In this document: positions 61,344-64,000 of the stretch, piece by piece
Position numbering within the stretch: the stretch's first letter is position 1
Layout of the letters: each line of letters begins with the position of its first letter
Assembly: GCA_015056565.1 (NCBI GenBank)
Contig: SVGB01000001.1
Coordinates: 186,001 to 250,000 of the forward strand
Direction of reading: 5' to 3'
Origin: Butyrivibrio sp.
GTDB lineage: Bacteria; Bacillota; Clostridia; Lachnospirales; Lachnospiraceae
Length of the DNA: 64,000 nucleotides
Program-made: the position numbers and the translations under genes
The notes under the pieces: model-generated
The model's database searches: none
Told to the model about the DNA's origin: nothing
The model's input: only the letters and a program-made list of their open reading frames with translations

Positions 61344-63335
61344 TCAATCCAGCTTGTACTCGAGAGCCATCTCTTTCTGGTTTCTCTGGATCAAGTATAC
61401 AATAATAGCTGCGAAAACTGCAATTGCGATGATACCAGCTACGAAACCTGCTCCGAGAGCGCCTGTTGTGATAAGTGTTCCGATCTGATATACAAGGAAT
61501 CCAACTGTGAAGCCTGTTGCAAGCTGAAGTCCGATAGCACCCCAGAGCCACTTAGCTGACTTCATCTCTGAGTTCATAGCGCCAAGAGCTGCAAAGCAAG
61601 GTGGTGTGTAAAGATTGAACATCAGGTATGCAAGAGCTGCTACTTTTGTAATTCCCATAACTGCTGCCACTGCGTTACCTTCACCAACGAGCTCAAGCTC
61701 TTCTGTATCGATGAGGTTAGAGATTGCAAATACTGTAGCGATTGTTCCAACAACGTTCTCTTTTGCAATGAAACCTGTGATTGCTGCTGCAGCAAGCTGC
61801 CAGCTAACAACTCCAACTACAGGAACAAGAAGGTAAGCGAAAGGTCCTGCAACACCTGCAAGGATTGATGTGCTCTCCATACCCTCTTCTACAGGATGGA
61901 AGCTGAAGTCGAAGGTCTGCATGATCTGTACAACTGTGTTACATACAAGGATGATAGTACCAGCCTTGATGATATATGCCTTACCTCTTTCAAGCATTGA
62001 CTTAACTGCGAATCCAAGGCTAGGTACCTTGTACTCAGGAAGCTCAATGATAAAGAAGCTCTTTCTATACTTCATACCAGTAATAGCCTTGATGAGAAGT
62101 GCGCCAAGGAGGATCAGTACGATACCGCCCATGTAGCAGATGAAGCTTACCCATCTTGACTCTGGGAAGAATGCTCCAGCGAAAAGAGCTATTACAGGGA
62201 GCTTGGCACCACATGGCATAAAGGTTGCAAGCATTGCTGTAGCGCGTCTTTCTCTCTCGTTTCTGATGGTACGGCAAGCCATGATAGCTGGGATTCCGCA
62301 ACCGGTTCCGATGATCATAGGGATAACTGACTTACCTGAAAGACCTACTCTCTTAAAGATAGGATCAAGAACAACAGTAGCTCTTGCCATGTATCCGCAA
62401 TCCTCTAACAGAGCGATGAGGAAATACATTACCATAACCAGTGGAAGGAAGCCAACAACCGCACCAACACCACCGATGATACCATCAACAAGCAGCGCGT
62501 AGAGAAGTGGATTGGCATCTGCCATTGCATCTCCAACAAATCCCTGGAAAGTCTCGATCCAGCCTGCAAGAATATCTGCAAGCCATGTACCAACTGTTGT
62601 CTGAGAAATATAGAATACAAGCCACATGATGGCTGCAAAGATAACAATACCAAGAACAGGATGTGTAACAATGTTATCTATTGTATCGCCGAAGTTCTTG
62701 TCCTTTGTAAGGACCTTACGATCCTCAACTTCACTGACGATCTTGTTTACAAATTCAAAACGCTTTCTGTCTGCAGCTTCAACTGCTGCTTTATCTGTAA
62801 GATCGATGTTGCCCTGAACGTAGGGCTCACTCTGGCCCTTGCCCTCAAGCTCTGCTGCTGCCTTAACCACTTCCTTAAGACCTGTCTCTGAAGTTGCAAC
62901 AGTCTTGATAACAGGACATCCAAGCTTCTCTGAAAGGAGCTTTTCATTGATGCTGTTTCCTTTTTTATCGTTGGCATCATTCTTGTTAAGAGCAACTACT
63001 ACAGGAACGCCAAGCTCAAGAAGCTGTGTTGTAAAGAAAAGGCTTCTGCTGAGGTTAGTTGCATCAACGATGTTGATGATCGCATCCGGATGCTCGTTTT
63101 TAACGTATCCGCTTGTGATGCTCTCTTCTGAAGTGAAAGGAGACATTGAATAAGCACCAGGAAGATCTACTGCAATAAGTTCCTTGTCTCCGTCGTAAAA
63201 ACTTTTTTTGATAACACTTTCTTTCTTGTCAACCGTAACACCTGCCCAGTTACCGATCTTTTCACTGCGACCTGTAAGAGCGTTGTACATGGTTGTTTTG
63301 CCACTGTTGGGGTTACCCGCCATAGCAATTCTCAT
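61344..63335 (-). CDS. feoB: Ferrous iron transport protein B (second copy)
   Basis: 663 aa with AGGAGG nine bases upstream. G domain: GNPNSGKTT (residues 7-15), DLPGAYSM, LNKNDAND. Membrane part: IGTGCGIPAIMACRTI and FMPCGAKLPVIALFAGAFF, the conserved Gate motifs, and FNLYTPPCFAALGAMNSE. It is the clostridial type of FeoB. The operon is feoA-feoB-Cys-rich protein and has two GTTAGC-like operators upstream. Two feoB genes within 9 kb suggest different metals or affinities. Confidence 0.97.
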   Translation of the reverse strand: MRIAMAGNPNSGKTTMYNALTGRSEKIGNWAGVTVDKKESVIKKSFYDGDKELIAVDLPGAYSMSPFTSEESITSGYVKNEHPDAIINIVDATNLSRSLFFTTQLLELGVPVVVALNKNDANDKKGNSINEKLLSEKLGCPVIKTVATSETGLKEVVKAAAELEGKGQSEPYVQGNIDLTDKAAVEAADRKRFEFVNKIVSEVEDRKVLTKDKNFGDTIDNIVTHPVLGIVIFAAIMWLVFYISQTTVGTWLADILAGWIETFQGFVGDAMADANPLLYALLVDGIIGGVGAVVGFLPLVMVMYFLIALLEDCGYMARATVVLDPIFKRVGLSGKSVIPMIIGTGCGIPAIMACRTIRNERERRATAMLATFMPCGAKLPVIALFAGAFFPESRWVSFICYMGGIVLILLGALLIKAITGMKYRKSFFIIELPEYKVPSLGFAVKSMLERGKAYIIKAGTIILVCNTVVQIMQTFDFSFHPVEEGMESTSILAGVAGPFAYLLVPVVGVVSWQLAAAAITGFIAKENVVGTIATVFAISNLIDTEELELVGEGNAVAAVMGITKVAALAYLMFNLYTPPCFAALGAMNSEMKSAKWLWGAIGLQLATGFTVGFLVYQIGTLITTGALGAGFVAGIIAIAVFAAIIVYLIQRNQKEMALEYKLD

Positions 63336-63397
63336 CTCTTTTTCCTCCTAAACACTGCTTATTATCATTCAAAATACGTAAGACGTATCTTGCGAAC

Positions 63398-63619
63398 TTA
63401 CTCTACTCTGATAGCCTCAGCTAACTCAGGATCAATATTATATCTTGCATCCTTGATAGCAACTACCAGGTTTTTCTTTTTGTCTACAACTGTGATCTTC
63501 TCTCCACTGTAGCAACCAAGGGAAAAAAGAAAGCTCTCCATCTCCTCATCACCTCCGGTAGAGACCTTGTCAATTGTATATTCTGTGCCAAGAACGGCAT
63601 CATTAAGTGACATAGACAT
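63398..63619 (-). CDS. feoA: Ferrous iron transport protein A (second copy)
   Basis: 73 aa from the ATG at 63619, five bases after GGAGG; the frame is open eight codons more. SLNDAVLGTEYTIDKVSTGG, FLFSLGCYSGEKITVVDKKK and VVAIKDARYNIDPELAEAI match FeoA of the clostridial type. It lies 62 bp upstream of feoB. Probable regulator of FeoB. Confidence 0.92.
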   Translation of the reverse strand: MSMSLNDAVLGTEYTIDKVSTGGDEEMESFLFSLGCYSGEKITVVDKKKNLVVAIKDARYNIDPELAEAIRVE

Positions 63620-63646
63620 ATCCACCTCCATCATATTATTCATATA

Positions 63647-63682
63647 GTTAGCTGGTGTTAATATGAATTAGCCTTAGCTAAC
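63647..63682. promoter_or_regulatory. Two metal-regulon operators ahead of the second feo operon
   Basis: GTTAGCTGGTGTTAAT (63647-63662, imperfect) and ATTAGCCTTAGCTAAC (63667-63682), 20 bp apart and so on the same DNA face roughly two turns apart. Confidence 0.75.
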
Positions 63683-63845
63683 TCCAATTAGTAGGATATT
63701 CTTATTAAGAATAATTGTCAATAAGAATTTTCAATTTTTTAGATATTTTCTACATCTTTCACTTGTTTTTGGGCAATGGAAATGCCGCATTGGCAAGATG
63801 CGGCATTTTAGGTAGGAGATTTCTTATGACTTGGCTTGTCATTTG
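63683..63845. other. Intergenic part between second feo operon and DtxR-like gene
   Basis: AT-rich sequence with one hairpin, AATGCCGCAT-TGGCAAG-ATGCGGCATT near 63780-63807, that may terminate or insulate. No ORF seen. Confidence 0.5.
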
Positions 63846-63886
63846 ATTAGCTTTCGCTAACAATATGTATGTTAGCATCTGCTAAC
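63846..63886. promoter_or_regulatory. Two metal-regulon operators ahead of the DtxR-like gene
   Basis: ATTAGCTTTCGCTAAC (63846-63861) and GTTAGCATCTGCTAAC (63871-63886), 25 bp apart. The second ends 5 bp before a possible -35 element TTGTCA at 63891. Confidence 0.8.
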
Positions 63887-63920
63887 TACTTTGTCAACAC
63901 TAAATTTTAAAAAATTTAAA

Positions 63921-63949
63921 TTGTGTTAAATCTATTTTTGTAGTATGCT
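63921..63949 (+). promoter_or_regulatory. Candidate promoter of the DtxR-like gene
   Basis: TTGTGT, a 17-bp spacer and TATGCT, 30 bp before the start codon. TTGTCA at 63891 is an alternative -35. Confidence 0.5.
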
Positions 63950-63978
63950 TATTATATCTAAGAAAGGGGTACTGTATT

Positions 63979-64000
63979 ATGGCGTTACAAGAATCTGGGG
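63979..64000 (+). CDS. Start of a probable DtxR-family metal-dependent regulator, cut by window edge
   Basis: Only MALQESG can be read, after AAAGGGG. Many DtxR/IdeR/MntR-type regulators of Lachnospiraceae start with this sequence (MALQESGE). Two GTTAGC-type operators just upstream are consistent with autoregulation. Seven residues are too few for certainty. Confidence 0.5.

Overview
The window looks like chromosomal DNA of an anaerobic, AT-rich Gram-positive of the Lachnospiraceae, closest in style to Butyrivibrio or Pseudobutyrivibrio. This is inferred from strong AGGAGG-type ribosome binding sites, a DUF3793 plus flavodoxin pair, FeoA/FeoB with small Cys-rich partners, a LacI-controlled glycogen phosphorylase, numerous Rpn/PD-(D/E)XK genes and the protein style. 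I saw no rRNA, tRNA or CRISPR array.

Layout. 0-9 kb: end of a CobW-type GTPase, a membrane coiled-coil protein, a PH-domain protein, a TrpB2-like enzyme, a GNAT enzyme, a DUF4143 ATPase that sits between two partial copies of its neighbours, and a GlfT2-like galactofuranosyltransferase. 8.8-19.1 kb: a turbulent zone with five Rpn-family nuclease/transposase genes or large remnants, a KilA-N/HTH pair, one intact polysaccharide ABC exporter (Wzm/Wzt) and two decayed Wzm fragments. The Rpn genes share hairpin-rich leaders, in-gene 21-bp repeats and a conserved 3' hairpin.

19.1-31.1 kb: an eleven-ORF minus-strand operon behind a good promoter. It encodes a phosphonate pathway (PEP mutase fused to two nucleotidyltransferases, phosphonopyruvate decarboxylase, phosphonoacetaldehyde reductase), a 3-amino-3,6-dideoxyhexose branch (ketoisomerase, DegT aminotransferase, acetyltransferase), glycosyltransferases and a TagB/TagF-like transferase. 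The most economical reading is a surface glycan decorated with 2-hydroxyethylphosphonate through a nucleotide-activated donor. One glycosyltransferase is split by a G8 tract, a candidate phase-variable switch. 31.2-37.5 kb: a second cell-envelope operon (glycosyltransferases, GT-C membrane protein, SH3-like and Ser-rich exported proteins).

37.7-50 kb: an HTH regulator, a PAS-GGDEF-EAL protein, a Cache-HAMP-SpoIIE phosphatase, an ABCG-like exporter, MscS, a PNPOx-like protein, and glycogen phosphorylase with a LacI regulator and three matching operators. 50-64 kb: a metal region with two feoAB systems, Cys-rich accessory proteins, flavodoxin, a P1B ATPase paired with a small membrane protein (ferrosome-like), a 77-aa Fur-like protein, a MacB-type ABC system and the first codons of a probable DtxR-family regulator. 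Eight GTTAGC-N4-GCTAAC palindromes precede most of these units and suggest one iron-responsive regulon. Seven GACACGGGGACGGTTCT palindromic elements are scattered at gene ends from 38 kb onward.
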